The notes beneath the pieces are model-generated. The model made no database searches. It saw only the letters and a list, made by a program, of their open reading frames with translations, and was not told where the DNA came from. A program made the translations under genes and the position numbers. A stretch of DNA of 64,000 bases from Pegea sp. RAD2-039 (lineage: Eukaryota > Chordata > Thaliacea > Salpida > Salpidae), in the NCBI GenBank assembly GCA_034620365.1, contig JAQGEQ010000107.1, positions 248,001-312,000 of the forward strand, given 5' to 3'. How positions within the stretch are numbered: position 1 is the first letter of the stretch; every line of letters starts with the position of its first letter. Shown piece by piece: positions 25,349-37,309 of the stretch.

Positions 25349-26584
25349 ATGTATTTCTTTGCTTGTAAGTCTTGCCGGTCAATCTGCTCCAGGTTCAAAT
25401 ACTGCGCACCGTTTTATGTAGAAGAGTTCCCAGACGCTATTTCTGTGTCCCAAGCTGATGTGAGTGAAATTATTGATAATGATTACTGTTACATCGGAGG
25501 CTGTTCTGTCCTGCCAGTTTTTTGTTTGGCTTGCAATATTGAGCTTGGTTGCAGAATCATAAGAGTCAGTAATATAAATCGAAAATCATTATGAGGCTTG
25601 TATCAATTTAAAAGAGAATCATTGATAAAAATGGATAGAAAAGCTGTTCGAAGAGAATTTGAAGTGATCAAAGAAAGAATATCAAGTGAGAAAGAGAAAG
25701 AAAAAGAAAAAGAAGAAAACAAAGAAGCAGAGGAAAAAGAAGAGGAAGAAGAAGACGAAGAGAAAAAAGAGGGGAAAACAGAAGAGGAAGAAGCGGAAGA
25801 GGAAGAGGAAGAAGATGAAGAGAGTGAAAATGTTGATGATTCCTTCCGGATTCAAGATCCTCAAAGTATTTTTAGTAGAGAGTTAGAAAAAGAGAAACAT
25901 AAAGTGAACAACCAAATCTTAGAAATAACTTCTTTAGATATTGAAGGCATGAGACTTGCGTGTAGAGTTGCTGATCAACAGATCAATTTGTATTTGAGAT
26001 TTGCAGTTGAGATTTTAACGAGAAACTTGGTTCCAGTATTAAAGATAAAATTGAAACAAAGCGTCTACTGATTGGTTAGTTTTGAATTGTAAAGAAACCA
26101 CTAAAAGATATTTAAGAAAGATCACTCTTAACAACTCAGAGAAAAGAAGATTAATTGAAAGTACATATAAAAACTCTCAACACTAATTTCGAAGACAATT
26201 AAAAAGTATTTTCATAAATTTGAACAGTTTCTAGAAGTTGATCTTTTTATAATGAAAAGATCTTTGAGAAAGAGTCTTCTAGATGCTATTGTTCAAATTA
26301 AACGGAAAAACTCTTGTGCTCTTACTAACATCAACGAAGAACATCTTAGTTGTACATTATTTCTGTTAAAAAAAATGGTAGAAATACGAGCTGAATGTTT
26401 GAATAATATTGACAATGAAATGGAAATTGTGTTAGAAAAACTGTTTTACTGGATCCAAAGTGGTTTTGAAATTTCTAACGTGATGTGGAGTGCCAAACTG
26501 AATTCATATTTGGGTAAACTACAAGATGGTATTATTGGTTTGATTCGAAAAACTTGTATGACGAAAAAACAATTAGAATATTGA
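25349..26584 (+). pseudogene. Mis18-like protein, copy 2, with nonsense codon and two deletions
   Basis: It starts with the same MYFFACKSC and second CxxC (CLAC). TGA at 25592-25594 replaces an Arg/Cys codon just before the LYQF motif. The acidic tract is longer than in copy 1 or 3 (about 25690-25840, Glu/Lys rich). A 29-nt deletion near 26060 shifts the frame and gives a stop at 26069. A 1-nt deletion near 26170 brings the frame back, so 26252-26584 reads the normal C-terminus. It is a clear pseudogene unless heavily edited. Confidence 0.75.
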
Positions 26585-26599
26585 TTTTACTAATATAGG

Positions 26600-27390
26600 T
26601 TGGACATCACTATTATTAAAATTCATTTCGCTTTTAAAGTTTTACTTTTGGTTGATGTTAAAAAGGAAATTTGTGTTTGGTGACTTGACGAATTCTTATA
26701 AATATAAATAACATTCTGGAATTATCCATGTCTCGTAAATATTACTTTTAAGTCTTAAACTACAAAAAGCACTCTTGAAAAATATTCTATAATTTGCTTT
26801 GAGCCTTTTTATTAAACTCTAAATAACTTAGAAAAATAAGATTACTTATTAGTAACCTTTAGTAAATACTAAAATAAGTTTATATATAAAAATGTTAACT
26901 TACTTTTTTTAATATACTTAATTAAAAAATATCTAATTTGTTGATAAAGCAGAAATCAAACCTAATATCTTTAAGGTTATCATAATCGTAATTTGTTAAT
27001 AGAGTTCTAATTTGGTTTTTCAACTTTTGGTTAGTTGTTTAAACTCCAAAATCTTTCACATAATTAATTCAAAATTGTATTATGGTTCTTAGAAAAGATT
27101 TATTTGGTATTCAGAAGAATCGTTTAAATTGAATAACTCTTAGTGAATGATCAGAAAAACAACTAAACGAAACGTGTTTAAAAGATTCGTAAAAAAATAA
27201 CGATTATATATTTATTCGTGTTTATAAATAATAAACCTTTTTATAAAACTTATTACAACGTATATGAAATGTAGTAAATATTAAAAACATAATTTTTCTA
27301 AAGCTTTTTAGATTAAGTTTTTAAACCAAATAAAATAACTGAATTCATAATAAGTTTGATCACTTACTAAGTTATTCTCAATTTTTATAG
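26600..27390. other. Spacer between Mis18-like copy 2 and relic CBM14/CTLD exon
   Basis: This stretch is nearly identical to 41410-42219, showing that units 2 and 4 are sister duplicates. No gene is seen. Confidence 0.45.
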
Positions 27391-27650
27391 GAATCTTAGA
27401 GATAATGTCACGTCCTCCTGCAACTCATTTCAATCCATATTTGAAGATTTGTGATTTTCCATAAAAAGTTCCTCCTTGCAGAGTAGATAGTAATTAAAAC
27501 TAAAGATCTAAGAACTTTAGGTTTGCTGATATTGAAGCCTTAAGTAATCAAGACACTTACGTATTCATGATACTAATTCTTGACAGCATCATTCAAATGA
27601 TGACATCATTTAGTTCTGAACTTATGATTGTAAACGGATATTTCATTTTC
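27391..27650 (+). pseudogene. Relic CBM14 terminal exon joined to a CTLD tail
   Basis: A TTTTTATAG acceptor is followed by a second-half CBM14 exon (GILEIMS...[13 protein letters not shown]) resembling the terminal exon at 19991, ending in TAA. Within about 40 nt comes a diverged CTLD tail (ADIEALSNQDTYV) and an ATGACATCAT at 27600, the counterpart of ATGACGTCAT after live CTLD genes. Compared with 19991-21449, about 1.2 kb is missing between the two parts. The twin is at 42220. Confidence 0.65.
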
Positions 27651-28152
27651 TAATTTTTTTTTCTAAATCTCGAACCATCAGCCTAAAACCTCTCGTAAAC
27701 ATTCATTCTTTAAATTCTAATTCTTTATTTTTTTCTATAAAAAATTTAGTGCTTATTGTTGATGAGTCTAAATATTAATCGTTAGTTAATACAAATAATT
27801 AAATGTATTATAACCTTAACCATGTTAATTATATCATCATTTGAATAAATCTCAAAAACGTTTTTTCACGTATAATCATTCAATTATTTCAGATCAGTTG
27901 GTTCAGCTTCTGACTAGTAGTGTTAAAATAGTTCAGGTTAAAAGTAAAAAAAATGAAAATAAAAATATACAAGACTCGAAGATATCTATAAATAAATATA
28001 TTTGTTCAAATTCAAGGAAATAGCTTTTTGGATAAAGTACTAAAAAAGACAAAGAAAAGTATTTAACTTTAAAACTGAAAGAAACTTTTTTAGAAGTATA
28101 ACAGTTGGTTGGGTTTTTGGTTGTTAAGTTTTATGGTTCAAAAAACCAGAAT

Positions 28153-28929
28153 ATGGTTGAGAATAAAAGTCAAAGGGTAAAGGAGGTTTTTGATTCTAAT
28201 ATCGGTGTGATTGAAGTAGTAAATTTATACAGAAGTAAATCTGAAGCCACCAAATATTGTGAGGAAAATGATGGAATGTTGATTCCATTACATAATCAGA
28301 AGATAGTTGATGAAGTATCTGATAAACTTATGGAGGCTAAAATTAAAAAAAAAATAACCTGGCTTCAAGTAGGACTTGATTGTAAAAACGGAAGTTATCA
28401 ATGGCAAGATGGAATGAAGTTTAATGGAAATAATTACAATCCAAGTTTGCAGTTTCCAACAGATAGGTGTCAAAACTTCTTTTATCTTCGACGTAGAAGT
28501 AACAGTAAGAAGTTCCAACTCACAGGAAGTCGATGGAACTATTATGTTCCATTTTTATGTTTAAGGAATAGTAAGATTAAACCAACAACAAAAAGGCCAA
28601 CAACTGCATTACCAGAAGCAAAAGATAGTTTTAGTAACAGACAAACAAAAGTTACTTCGACAGAACTAACCAATAAACCCTTCACTAGTAACAGACAAAC
28701 AACAACTTTATTTACTGGTAGCAATCAAGAAGGTTCTAACAGCTTTCTCTTGATTGGTTTATCTGTTGGATCAGTTCTGTTATTTGTATTAATTTGCTAC
28801 ATGGTTTTGAAAAAGACTCTTCTTAAGAAAAAGAAACTAAAATATGCTGCCAATGATATTGAGCTTCAAGATGCTAAGGTTGAAGAAGAAGAAGACATCA
28901 ATCAGCAAAGAGAAGAAAGTCATCTTTAG
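28153..28929 (+). CDS. CTLD single-pass membrane protein, copy B, tail truncated
   Basis: I chose the ATG at 28153 because it aligns with the ATG of copies A and C. The frame is open further upstream to 28105 without an ATG, so a spliced 5' exon is possible. The lectin-like domain shows KYC, GMLIP, WLQVGLDC, YQWQDG, TDRC, SRWNYYVPFLC. It lacks the third canonical cysteine and clear EPN/QPD plus WND calcium motifs. A Ser/Thr-rich stalk with two RQT repeats follows. Then come one transmembrane segment (FLLIGLSVGSVLLFVLICYM) and a basic, acidic-ended cytosolic part. TAG at 28927 sits exactly where copy A has the first tail tyrosine. Beyond it the frame stays open to TAA at 28999-29001 and still encodes YVSM. 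No signal peptide is visible, so topology is uncertain. Confidence 0.8.
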   Translation: MVENKSQRVKEVFDSNIGVIEVVNLYRSKSEATKYCEENDGMLIPLHNQKIVDEVSDKLMEAKIKKKITWLQVGLDCKNGSYQWQDGMKFNGNNYNPSLQFPTDRCQNFFYLRRRSNSKKFQLTGSRWNYYVPFLCLRNSKIKPTTKRPTTALPEAKDSFSNRQTKVTSTELTNKPFTSNRQTTTLFTGSNQEGSNSFLLIGLSVGSVLLFVLICYMVLKKTLLKKKKLKYAANDIELQDAKVEEEEDINQQREESHL

Positions 28930-29004
28930 GCTGATATTGAAGACTTAAACCATCAAGACACTTATGTATCTATGATGCCAAGTCATAACAACATCAATTA
29001 AACG

Positions 29005-29014
29005 ATGACGTCAT
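29005..29014. promoter_or_regulatory. ATGACGTCAT palindrome after CTLD copy B
   Basis: A perfect 10-nt CRE-like palindrome lies a few bases after the tail's final stop. It is conserved at 21440-21449 and 43895-43904. Confidence 0.4.
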
Positions 29015-31100
29015 TTAAACCAGAACTTCAAACTGTAAACGGATATTTTATTTTTCATTTTTTTCTAAATCTCGTAATAACAATCAGCTTCAAACCTCTT
29101 AAACAGATTTTGAAGTCATTCTTTTCTTAAGTTTATTTTCTGAGAACTTTTCTTTTCTTTTTTTAATTTTTTTCCATCCAAAAAATTGTTGTTTATTGTT
29201 GAATCTTCTAATGATGTACCAAATATCAGATTCGAATGATGAGTAGCTCCGGCAAACATATATCTTCAACAAATATAAAAATGAGAAACTTGTTTATAAA
29301 CTAGCTGAGGATCTCTTAATATAATTTTCAATTATCAAAAATTTTAGCACAAAATAATAATTGTATCTTGATTATATTATTCGTTAAATAAACCTCAAAC
29401 AAATAGTTTTATTTCCGTTTAATCATTTAATTAAATAATTCAGTTAGTTGTATGGGTAGATCAAAACATTAAAAATCATTTGGATGTTTGCTTTGAATTT
29501 AGTTTTACTTTTATCAAATTGTGATGATTTTAAAGATTTAATATAAGAGTAAATCACATATGCAGTTCTTAAATTTCTTTCAAATAAATTTTCTGGTTAA
29601 AATAAAGACTTTCAGGCCGTTAATTAACGTGGAAACAAAAATAAAATATTTTGACAAATAAAGTTAATAAAAAGTATCTTGTGATTTTATGTTTGATTTG
29701 ACTTTGAATCTAATTTAAGACTTTATAGCTTTGATTTTTAACAAACTTTTCTCAGATAAAATACTATTCAGTTAAAAAAGAAAAAAACTCGAAAAAGTTT
29801 CGAATGACAAAATTGTGAATTTCTCCTTTTTTTCATTGTTTATGGTTATTCTTGAAAAAAACTGTATATTCTGAGGAAAAATCTGCTAAAAATGACTTTC
29901 AACTAGTTTATGTTAAAAATAAAACTTTTTTCAATGAAATTCTTCAAACAAAATAATTGAAAATATTTAGAGATTTGAAGCAAAAGTAAATAACAAATAA
30001 TTGTAATAAGTTTTAAAATAAACTTATTGAAATGAAAATATTTGATGAATAATTTTTAAATTTTATCCCTAAAATGTAAAGAAAATAAAAAAAGGATTTC
30101 ATCAAAATAAAAATTACTAAATACAATTTTGAAACTAAGAGACGAAGTCTACTAAGAGTTGTGCAAATTTGTTTAAAACGTTTTGAAAGATCTGTGGATA
30201 ACAAATTTAGATGAAACTTTAATTTTGTTTTAGTGAGTTCTTAAATTATTAAACTAATCTTTATAAACAGGATAAAAAGTAAATTATTCATCGATAGTTT
30301 CCTACAATAAAACCACTAATTAAATCAAATCTTTTTTTTAAATTTTCTTTGATTGCTTTCAAAGAAAGTTTAATTATGAAAAGTTTTTGAATAGATAGAA
30401 AAAAAATAAAGTTAAACACAAAGTCTAAATTCTTTAAAGGATTTAAATTCTTTTAATATATATATCGTTTTTGGTATAAAGTGAGATTGTATAGTTTGTG
30501 AGAATGTTTATTAGCAAAAGATGTTCTTTTAAGGCATTCTACATCACATTTATTCTAAATAATAAAGAAAAAAAAATTAACTAAAATATAAATAAAGTAT
30601 CAATTTTATGAAAAAAAGTCTTGAAATATTTTCTCATGCATAAAATAATACTTCACGGTTAATTATTACATTTGTTTGTATTAAAAGTCCTGGATGTAAA
30701 TATTTTTATAGAAATTGTTGAATGTATTGATTTCTACTAAAAAAATAAGATTTAACATTTATATTCAAGTTTGGAATAATTAATAAGAGAGGTAGTGCTC
30801 CCAATACCAACTTAACTGGTAATCATTAATTTGAACTTTATAAAATCTCTAATCAAATAAAATATTTCTTTTTCAATTTGGTTATTTTCAACCTCATAGA
30901 AAACATTAAGAAACATAAAATAATTTTTAATTCAAGTACATTGAAATTTTAACCAAGTACTTTTCATAAATGAATGATTGAATGCTTTTAAAATTTTTTT
31001 AAATTATTTTGATAGTTTTGCAAATTTTTAAAGCTTTCAAATAATCTTAGCTACATCCTCTAAAAAGATCCGTGTATTAAGATAGATTGAAAAAAATTAA
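29015..31100. other. Unit spacer
   Basis: It matches 21450-23600 and 43905-45990. It includes a degraded 34-codon ORF block near 30105-30215 and the AT-rich TATATATATCG region near 30458. No gene is recognised. Confidence 0.4.
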
Positions 31101-31123
31101 TTAAATTAATTAAGAACATCTTT

Positions 31124-31321
31124 TTGACATTTATAATTGTTTTATTGTATCATTCACTTCCTCTTCAAGTTGAATATTCTTTAAAAATTGTCATTAAAGT
31201 TAAAAAATTAAAAAATACTTTGAATAGTTTCATAGGAAGTAAATTATCCATGAAAAAATCTACTTGGCAAGAAACTGATTGGAAATCTATTGAAGGTGAA
31301 TTTACTGAATACAAATTTTAA
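31124..31321 (+). repeat. R element copy with 65-codon frame
   Basis: It starts at TTG like the others and has only a few substitutions relative to 23622 and 46010. Confidence 0.45.
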
Positions 31322-31327
31322 TAAAAG

Positions 31328-31540
31328 TTTATGAAAAGATGATCATAATACGGAGCATTTAAGGAACATTCGGGATGCAGACTCGAGATCTTGACCTTAC
31401 ACTTCCTCCACAGTCAGAAAATTTGCTCCAACTCTAGTTTTAACTAAAAACTAAATTTTTAACTTCTACTAAGTGGCGTAAAAGAGCTAAAACTTACATA
31501 AGGATTGTTGGTTTCAAAATCTGATCTTTCTCTAAGACAA
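31328..31540 (-). pseudogene. Relic of TSP1 gene exons 3-4
   Basis: Same content and order as the relic at 23826, with the frame lost. Confidence 0.6.
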
Positions 31541-32851
31541 TAACACAATAACCAAATTGCATTTAATAGTTTTTCAAATAACTAATGGAATTGCCAAGCT
31601 TTCTTCCAAAGCGTAAAAACTAAAAAAACTTTAAGTAATATCAAGAATATAAAGAATACAATTTAAGATTTGTAGAAGTTGATTTTCAAATTTTATTGAT
31701 TTTCTATTAAACTGATAAGACTCCTGAACATAATTGATATCTGATTTTTTTAACTAAAATTCACTTTAATTTTTTTGAGCCAAAACAGTATTATCTGATT
31801 TTATCAAAAACTGGCATTAGTTTAAAAACCTTTTAGTATTAGGTTATATCTATCAGTATTTAATAAGATTTAAATTTTTTTGAATAATTAAATTTATTTC
31901 TATTTTGTAAGTCTAAAAAACGAACTGAACAATAATTTGATTCTAAAAGTTTAAATGTGAAATGTAACTTTGTTTCAAAAAGTAAAAATACTTTTCAATT
32001 ATAAAAAGATATAATATTTTATTTACTGACCTTCAGCTTTTGGTAGAAAAAAAAAAACTTTTTTTTAGTCATAAAATGTACTTTGAATTGTTTTAAAATT
32101 TTATTAAACGATCTTAAACTTTTATAACTCATATATACGAATTTATGATGACAATAAAACAAGTTTTCGTTTTTTTTCATTATTTGTTACTTGTAGTAAT
32201 ATATTAGAAAGTTTATCTTTTGGTGAAAAATATTTCGATTTACAATCAATCATAGAACTGAATTTTTAATAACATATTTCTCAAACTTTCAAATACAATG
32301 TTTTCAATCGTAAAAAAATGATTAAAAGAAGATATTTTGCTTTAAAATATTTAACTATTTTGTATTTTGTGGCATTACGTTGTAAACTATTTGTTTTTAG
32401 TTCAAATAAGAAGTTTTTACAAGGACTTCAACCTGAAGCGGTTTAAACCAATTATAAATGATTTTTTAATAAAATATAGTCTAACTATTTATTATTTCTA
32501 ATGGAGAAATAAGATTACACATTTTTATTCAAGTTTAAAAGTTGTATTTATGTCTTATGTAAAACTAGCTAGAAAAACGATTTTTGTCTAAAGGTTTAAT
32601 TTATTTTAAAAGTCGTTATAAGATTTTATGAAATTATTTTACTTTATTTAAGTTACTTATTTAGTGTTAAAATCTTTCTAGCTTTTAAGCTGTTTGAGAA
32701 TCTATAATTAGCTTCATTTGAAAAATAGATGAAACAATTGATGTTGTCGCTTTTTCAAAAACTTTATATTTTATCATTAACCTCAAAAAATTGAATTTCA
32801 AAATTTGTTCACACTTCCCAGCTTTTCTATTTTTAGTTTCTAAATCGTACA

Positions 32852-34015
32852 ATGCATTTCTTTGCTTGTAAGTCTTGCCGGTCAATCTGCTCCAGGTTCA
32901 AATACTGCGCACCGTTTTATGTAGAAGAGTTTCCAGACGCTATTTCTGTGTCCCAAGCTGATGTGAGTGAAATTATTGACAATGCTTACTGTTACATCGG
33001 AGGCTGTTCTGTCCTGCCAGTTTTTTGTTTGGATTGCAATATTGAGCTTGGTTGCAGAATCATAAGAGTCAGTAATAAAAATCGAAAATCATTACGTGGC
33101 TTGTATCAATTTAAAAGAGAATCATTGATAAAAATGGATGTAGAAACTGTTCAAAGAGAATTTGAAGTGATAAAAGAAAGATTAGCAAGTGAAGACAGGG
33201 AAGAAGATGATGAAGTTGAAGAGAGTGAAAATGTGGATGGTTTTCTGCTGCTTCAAGATCTTCAAAGTATTTTTAGTAGAGAGTTAGAAAAAGAGAAATA
33301 TAAAGTGAACAACCAAATCTTACAAAAAACTTCATCAGATATCAAAGGAATGAGACTTGCGAGTAGAGTTGCTGATCAACAGATCAATTTGTATTTGAGA
33401 TTTGCAGTTGAGATTTTAACGAGAAACTTGGTTCCAGTATTAAAGATAAAATTGAAACAAATTGAAGCAGATTTATTCTCAAGAGTTCTAGCCTCTACTG
33501 ATTGGTTAGTTTTGAATTGTAAAGAAACCACTAAAAGATATTTAAGAAAGATCACTCTTAACAACTCAAAGAAAAGAAGATTAATTGAAAGTACATATAA
33601 AAAACTATCAACACTAATTTCGAAGACAATTAAAAAGTATTTTCATAAATTTGAACAGTTTCTAGAAGTTGATCTTTTTATAATGAAAAGATCTTTGAGA
33701 AAGATTCTTCGAGATGCTATTGTTCAAATTAAACGGAAAAACTCTTGTGCTCTTACTAACATCAACGAAGAACATCTTAGTTGTACATTATTTCTGTTAA
33801 CAAAAATGGTAGAAATACGAGCTGAATGTTTGATTAATATTGACAATGAAATGGAAATTGTTTTAGAAAAACTGTTTTACTGGATCCAAAGTGGTTTTGA
33901 ATTTTCTAACGTGATGTGGAGTGCCAAACTGATATCATTTTTTGAAAAATTGCTAAATAGTAGTATTCGTTTGATTCGAAAAACTTGTATGACGAAAAAA
34001 CAAAAAGAATATTGA
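32852..34015 (+). CDS. Mis18-like protein with acidic tract, copy 3, the only intact copy
   Basis: An uninterrupted 387-codon frame. Residues 1-95 carry CxxC at 6-9 and 59-62, several further cysteines, and L-R-G-L-Y-Q-F at 81-87. This is the spacing and trailing motif expected of the Mis18/Yippee zinc-binding fold. A short acidic stretch (about 108-125) follows. The rest is predicted helical and strongly basic (KETTKRYLRK, NSKKRRLIES, TIKKYFHKFEQF) and resembles nothing I recognise. Mis18 proteins help deposit CENP-A at centromeres; acidic tracts are common in histone chaperones. Both points are inference. Alternatives are another beta-tent zinc domain such as an RLR C-terminal domain, which lacks the LRGLYQF match. 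A CTATTTTTAG acceptor-like site lies 15 nt upstream of the ATG and the frame is open back to it, so an upstream exon is possible. Confidence 0.75.
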   Translation: MHFFACKSCRSICSRFKYCAPFYVEEFPDAISVSQADVSEIIDNAYCYIGGCSVLPVFCLDCNIELGCRIIRVSNKNRKSLRGLYQFKRESLIKMDVETVQREFEVIKERLASEDREEDDEVEESENVDGFLLLQDLQSIFSRELEKEKYKVNNQILQKTSSDIKGMRLASRVADQQINLYLRFAVEILTRNLVPVLKIKLKQIEADLFSRVLASTDWLVLNCKETTKRYLRKITLNNSKKRRLIESTYKKLSTLISKTIKKYFHKFEQFLEVDLFIMKRSLRKILRDAIVQIKRKNSCALTNINEEHLSCTLFLLTKMVEIRAECLINIDNEMEIVLEKLFYWIQSGFEFSNVMWSAKLISFFEKLLNSSIRLIRKTCMTKKQKEY

Positions 34016-34864
34016 TTTTACTAATATAGGTTGGACATCAGTATTATTAAAATACATTTCACTTTTAAAGTTTTACTTTTGATTGTTGTTAAAAAGAAAT
34101 TTATGTTTTATGACTTGACGAGTTCTTACAAATAAAAATAACATTCTAGAATAATCCATGTCTTGTAAATTATAGCTTTAAGTCTTAAAATACAGTTTTA
34201 AAAAAGCTTTTAGATTTGTTTTGAACCATTTTACATAACTTTATTTAATTTAGAATAAAAAGATTGCTTACTAGTGAGCCTTTAGTAAATACTAAAATAT
34301 ATTTATCTATAAAAATCTCAACTTACTTTTGTTATTACACATTATGAAAAAAGATGTAATTTGTTGATGAGGCAGAAATCAAACTTATTATTTTTCTGCT
34401 TATTATAATAATAATTAGTTAATATAGCTGTATTTTGTTTTTTTTCTCACTTTTGGTTAGTTTAAACTTCAATGACTTGCACAGAATTTATTTTTTGAAT
34501 ATTTTGGTATTTTGAAATTAAAAAAACATTTATTTTGGTTTTTAGTGGAATGTTTTAAATTCAATGACTCTTAGTGAATGATCAGAATAAACAACTAAAC
34601 AAAATGTGTTTAAATTATTCGTAAAAAACCAACCATTAATAAGTTTAAAAGAACTCATGACAAAAATAAAAAAAAAAATTAATAAAACTCTAAGATATCT
34701 AGGAATAAATATATTTGTTCAATATCAAGGAAATAGCTTTAAGGAAAAACTACTAAAGAAACAGGGAAAAGTTTTTAACTTTAAAACTAAAACAAATTAT
34801 TCTAGAACTATAGCAGTTGGTTGAGTTTTTAGTTGATAAGTTTTATGGTTGAGAAAATTAGAAA
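34016..34864. other. Spacer with polyadenylation signal of Mis18-like copy 3
   Basis: AATAAA at 34131-34136 follows the stop by about 115 nt. The rest corresponds to 26600-28100 but lacks the relic CBM14/CTLD exon. An open stretch at 34606-34824 is lysine-rich, low-complexity and probably not a gene. Confidence 0.45.
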
Positions 34865-35668
34865 ATGATTCAGAATAAAAGTAAAAAAGTAGAGAAAAAA
34901 GAAAAGAAGTTTCTTAATTCCAGTATCGGTGTGATTGAAGTAGTAAATTTACACAAAACTAAAACTGAAGCGACCAAATATTGTGAAGAAAATGATGGAA
35001 TGTTGATTCCATTACATAATCAGAAGACAGTTGATGAAGTATCTGATAAACTTATAGAGGCGAAAATTTTTAAAAAAATAACTTGGCTTCAAGTAGGACT
35101 TGATTGTAAACACGGAATATATCAGTGGAAAGATGGAATGAAGTTTAATGAAAATAATTATGATCCAAGCTTGCATTTGTCATCATATAAGTGTCAAAAC
35201 TTATATCTTAAAAGGAGCAATAGAAGCAGAAAATTCGAACTAACAGGAAGTCGATGGAACTATTATGTTCCATTTTTATGTTTAAGGAATAGTAAGACTA
35301 AACCAACAACAAAAGGGTCAACAATTGCATTTACAGAAGCAAAAAGTCTCTTTCTGTCTAGTATCAGACAAACAGCAATTACTTTGACTGAATCAACAAG
35401 CAAACCTTTCACTAGTAGCAGACAAACAACAACTTTATTTACTGGTAGCAATAAATTAGGTTCTAACAACTTTCTCTTGTTTGGTTTATTTGTTGGATCA
35501 GTTCTGTTATTTGTATTTATTTGCTACATGGTTTTGAAGATATTTCTTTTTACAAAGAAAAAGAAAGAAAGATCAACTACTGAAGATATTGAGCTTAAAA
35601 ATACAAGTAATGCTTACGTAGTTGATGACGTGTCTCATGACCAAGTTGATGAACAAGAGAAAGAATAA
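34865..35668 (+). CDS. CTLD single-pass membrane protein, copy C, divergent tail
   Basis: 267 codons from an ATG aligned with copy A. The lectin-like domain has TKYC, WLQVGLDCKHGIYQWKDG, YKC and SRWNYYVPFLC. A two-unit RQT stalk is followed by a transmembrane segment (FLLFGLFVGSVLLFVFICYM). The cytosolic end differs from A, B and D (KIFLFTKKKKERSTTEDIEL...), ending at TAA 35666. In another frame the next 72 nt (35668-35739) read NILYNLDDEDLIYSMTDDNQ and end in TAA at 35740-35742. This is clearly related to the tyrosine tail of copy A, so a frameshift has separated it. Upstream of the ATG the frame has TGA and TAG, which favours this ATG. Confidence 0.8.
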   Translation: MIQNKSKKVEKKEKKFLNSSIGVIEVVNLHKTKTEATKYCEENDGMLIPLHNQKTVDEVSDKLIEAKIFKKITWLQVGLDCKHGIYQWKDGMKFNENNYDPSLHLSSYKCQNLYLKRSNRSRKFELTGSRWNYYVPFLCLRNSKTKPTTKGSTIAFTEAKSLFLSSIRQTAITLTESTSKPFTSSRQTTTLFTGSNKLGSNNFLLFGLFVGSVLLFVFICYMVLKIFLFTKKKKERSTTEDIELKNTSNAYVVDDVSHDQVDEQEKE

Positions 35669-35742
35669 ATATTCTGTATAATCTTGATGATGAAGATCTT
35701 ATTTACTCAATGACAGATGACAATCAACGATCAATCATGTAA

Positions 35743-37300
35743 TGTTTTTGATTATAACAAAGTCTTATATCCTTCTATAATAGCAATATAATAATCATCA
35801 TGTCTTTATCATCCGACTTTTCTCAATGTCCAGCACTTTATTTCACTTTTGAACTTTTGAATTTTCAAGCAATTAAATAAAATAAGAAGGAAAAAGCATT
35901 TCTGTTAAAACTTTTCACTTTATAATTTATATTTACAAAAGTCGGTTTCTTTTAATTTATCATAAAGATCTACTCTGTATAAGATTTTTATTATATATTC
36001 GGAAATTTCATAAAGACTAACTTCTAATTGTTCATTTCATTGTATCTTTAAAGTTTAATCAAAATGTGTTATATTGAATTTGCAGTTTAGTTCCTATCTA
36101 TTTAATATATTAATTAGAAAGCATGATCATTATTTAATCATTATTTAAAATTAGTTGAGTGGATACTATTATAATAAAGATTATTGAAGCTTTTAAACTA
36201 AATTTTGATTAAGAAAAACAAGAAAATTTTTTAGTAATTGAAGTCATCTACTGAATGTTTAAAGTTAACTGTAAATGTTATTACTTCAAGTAGTTTGTAA
36301 TCTGTAAAAACTACCATCTTCTACTGTATAATTTCACTATAATATTTAAACATTTGAGTTTAAGCTTTCTCTTTAAAAATATTTACTGCAGAGTAACTTG
36401 ACTAAAAAACAATTTTGATTTTCAAATGATTATATTTAGTAGGAAATGTTACTTTGTAAAATTTTCGATTAAATTTTATTTATAATATTTTTGATTTCAT
36501 CTTTTAAGGATATTAAGGCATGAACCTTGACAGCTTTCACTTTTAGTAAAAAGTTTTAATTATTAAATTTGTAATTATCGATCTGTATATTACAGTAGTT
36601 TTTCTTAAACTTTTAAAGTAAATATTTTGTTTTTAAAAATTGTTCCTTTTGATTAATTGCAGATAAAAAGTAAAACCTTCGATTATTTTCAGTTACTAAC
36701 AATAGGTCTTTGAAAAATGTTTTTTTATGATTTTTTTTCTTTTTCATCTTTTAAATTACCGCTTTTCTAATTTATCAATATGCTAATGTTTAAGACAAAC
36801 CAGAATATTAAACTTTAACAACTTTCACATTCTGAAAACTTATTAGTAAGATGCAATTATACAAGTTTTAAACTTAAATTCCAACAACATTTTATTTAAA
36901 AACTTTTCATTTTGTGACATCTAATAGACCAATCTGAATGTTATTAATTTGTTTTAATAAATGTAAAGCAGAATGGCTGAAGAGAGCATCTCCCACTAAA
37001 ACACATTCTCACAAAAAACATCTATTAAGTTAGAAATAAACAAAGCAAAAGATGTAACACATGGCATTTCAGTAGTCCTCAAAGCATATAACAGTGACTA
37101 ATTATATAGAATATTAATAATATAAAAGTTGGAAAAACTCACTGTTTTGAAATGGAAATGTTTGCAAAAGTTTAACAGTTCAACTTGTGCTTGAACAAAT
37201 AAATTGTCATAATTTTCATTATGATTATAGGTTTTCGGAAGAAACAGTATCAAATGATTTAAACTAAAAAGCGTTCTTCCCATTTTTTTTTGAACATATT
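35743..37300. other. Unique AT-rich spacer
   Basis: This stretch has no counterpart in the other units apart from its edges, and I recognise no gene. It may include the 3' part of the retrotransposon relic found at 37310-37590. An AATAAA occurs near 35875. Confidence 0.35.
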
Positions 37301-37309
37301 GACATCACC

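Noticed and set aside
32685-32885. Minus-strand frame MTGKTYKQR... found at each Mis18-like gene start
   Set aside because: It overlaps the first codons of the Mis18-like gene on the other strand and its upstream flank. Its conservation is explained by the gene and the duplications.
36956-37040. Possible tRNA-like or small RNA sequence around AGAATGGCTGAAGAGAGCATCTCCC
   Set aside because: It lacks clear A and B boxes and a cloverleaf. It is more likely part of the retrotransposon-containing spacer.
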